This document shows, piece by piece, positions 5,396 through 6,473 of a DNA stretch of 6,473 nucleotides; the stretch's first letter is position 1, and every line of letters starts with the position of its first letter. The notes under the pieces are model-generated. The model saw nothing but the letters and a program-made list of their open reading frames with translations. It did no database searches and was not told the DNA's origin. The position numbers and the translations under genes were made by a program. The DNA comes from Myxococcales bacterium (GTDB lineage Bacteria; Myxococcota_A; Polyangia; Polyangiales; Polyangiaceae). The DNA is taken from NCBI GenBank assembly GCA_025362165.1, contig JANYHY010000173.1, forward strand, positions 1 to 6,473. Reading direction: 5' to 3'.

Positions 5396-6473
5396 CCCCG
5401 GCACGACGAAGGCGAGTGAAGGCGAAGGCGCGCGGCAAGAAGCGAGGCGTCGCCATCATCATGGTGCTCGGCGCGCTCAGCGTGATGACCGTCATGCTCG
5501 CGGAGCTCCAGTTCGACACGAGCGCGTACGTCGCCGCAGCGACCGCGGATCGCGACAGCGTGCAGGCCGAGTACATGGCTCGCTCGGCGATCAACCTCTC
5601 GCGACTCTTGATCGCGACCGAACCCGCCATAAGAGGTTCCATCGCGCCGCTGTTCATGATGATGAAGCGCGCGCCGCCGCAGCTGCCCGTTTGGGAGTTC
5701 GCGGAGCGATTGCTCGCCGCCTTCAACGACAAAGAGGCCGCCGCGGGCTACGCGTCCACACTCGGTGTCAGCATCGAATCCGGCAAGAATCTCGGTATGC
5801 CGAACGGACGCTTCGAGCTCGAGATCGTGGACGAGGACTCCAAAATCAACGCGAACCTCGGCGCGGCGAACGACATCGCACATATCCGATTAGCGAAGGA
5901 GCTGATGGGCGTGATGGCGCCGCTCCAATACAGCTCGCTGTTCGAGCAGCGCGACGTCGCGGGACAGTTCCACGATCGGCAGACCATCTGCTCGGCCATC
6001 ATCGATTGGTCCGACACCGACGAGCAGTTCTTCTCTTGCGACCTGTCCACCTCCAGCCAGGCGCCCACCGGCAACGCAGTAGAGGACGCCTACTATCAAC
6101 TATTGGACAAACCCTATCGAAGGAAGAACGCGCCCTTCGACTCGATCGAAGAGCTGCACATGGTGCGCGGCATCAGCGATGACTACTGGGCCACGTTCGT
6201 GGACCCAGACCCGACCCGACCAGACAAGCGCGTCATGACGGTGTGGGGGCAGGGGGCGATCAACGTGAACAGCGCCAACGCTCAGACGCTGCTCGGTGTC
6301 GTGTGCTCGGGCGCTCCCGCGGCTGAAATATGCGTCGATCCGTCGCAAGCGAGCATGTTCTTGATGGGCGTGACGATGGCGCGCGGTATCACGATGGGCG
6401 CGCCGCTATTTGGCAATGCGCAAGAGTTCATCGCGACGATGAAGGGGCAAGGGCAACTCGGGCCGCTGCTCGC
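5392..6473 (+). CDS. gspK: Type II secretion minor pseudopilin GspK, 5' part (3' end outside window)
   Basis: GspK is the large minor pseudopilin thought to cap the pseudopilus tip. The ATG overlaps the gspJ stop (ATGA) and the frame stays open to the window edge, giving 360 residues plus a partial codon. The leader is strongly basic (MTPARRRRVKAKARGKKRG), cleavage is expected after Gly19, and VAIIMVLGALSVMTVMLAEL follows. Position 5 is Met24 rather than Glu, as is usual for GspK. Recognisable blocks are: QAEYMARSAINLSRLLI (58-74), FELEIVDEDSKINANLG (141-157), ICSAIIDWSDTDEQF (199-213), YRRKNAPFDSIEEL (242-255), VRGISDDYW (258-266) and GAINVNSANAQTLL (288-301). All match GspK order. The stretch around 75-136 is longer than in many GspK proteins. 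Cys200/Cys216 and Cys305/Cys314 are possible disulfide pairs. The ribosome site is weak (GGGA, 5381-5384), consistent with coupling to gspJ. Confidence 0.94.
   Translation, partial: MTPARRRRVKAKARGKKRGVAIIMVLGALSVMTVMLAELQFDTSAYVAAATADRDSVQAEYMARSAINLSRLLIATEPAIRGSIAPLFMMMKRAPPQLPVWEFAERLLAAFNDKEAAAGYASTLGVSIESGKNLGMPNGRFELEIVDEDSKINANLGAANDIAHIRLAKELMGVMAPLQYSSLFEQRDVAGQFHDRQTICSAIIDWSDTDEQFFSCDLSTSSQAPTGNAVEDAYYQLLDKPYRRKNAPFDSIEELHMVRGISDDYWATFVDPDPTRPDKRVMTVWGQGAINVNSANAQTLLGVVCSGAPAAEICVDPSQASMFLMGVTMARGITMGAPLFGNAQEFIATMKGQGQLGPLL

Overview
The window holds one continuous, co-oriented (+ strand) stretch of a type II secretion system (T2SS, general secretory pathway) operon, cut at both ends. 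The order is gspE (3' part), gspF, a small GspG-like gene, gspG, gspH, gspI, gspJ, gspK (5' part). All eight reading frames are assigned from protein motifs. These are the Walker B and His boxes and tetracysteine of GspE, the two T2SSF repeats of GspF, the prepilin-type N-termini of GspG to GspK, the T2SSG C-terminal signature, the W-x3-W block near the end of GspJ, and the D-E-D-S-K-I-N and I-N-V-N blocks of GspK. The gspK frame stays open to the window edge.

The DNA is GC-rich with strong G/C preference at third codon positions, which produces many long antisense shadow frames. The E-F-G-H-I-J-K order, the enlarged pseudopilins, the Cys-paired GspG domains and a second GspG-like gene suggest a deltaproteobacterium in the broad sense, probably Myxococcota. 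That placement is inference from style; nothing in the window identifies the genus.

Layout: 3-791 is the C-terminal part of the secretion ATPase. 798-2213 is the inner-membrane platform protein. 2234-2647 is a membrane-anchored T2SSG-domain protein with no recognisable prepilin-peptidase site, started by TTG. 2675-3163 is the major pseudopilin. 3166-3921, 3918-4697, 4694-5395 and 5392 to the end are the minor pseudopilins H, I, J and K. Gaps are at most 27 bases. The last three junctions are ATGA overlaps, the signature of translational coupling. No internal terminator, RNA gene, mobile element or CRISPR array was seen, and no stretch over 300 bases lacks a gene.

Working together: GspE hydrolyses ATP on the cytoplasmic face and drives GspF. 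GspF helps extract processed GspG subunits from the membrane into a periplasmic pseudopilus whose tip is the GspH-I-J-K complex. The pseudopilus pushes folded periplasmic proteins through the outer-membrane secretin, which lies outside this window.

No wholly new system is present. The points worth a second look are departures from the textbook T2SS: an extra GspG-like protein without a cleavage motif, a GspF with about 65 extra residues and two extra hydrophobic segments, a GspE with double the usual spacing in its metal site, a long AT-richer hairpin-bearing leader on gspG, and a GspI about twice the usual size.
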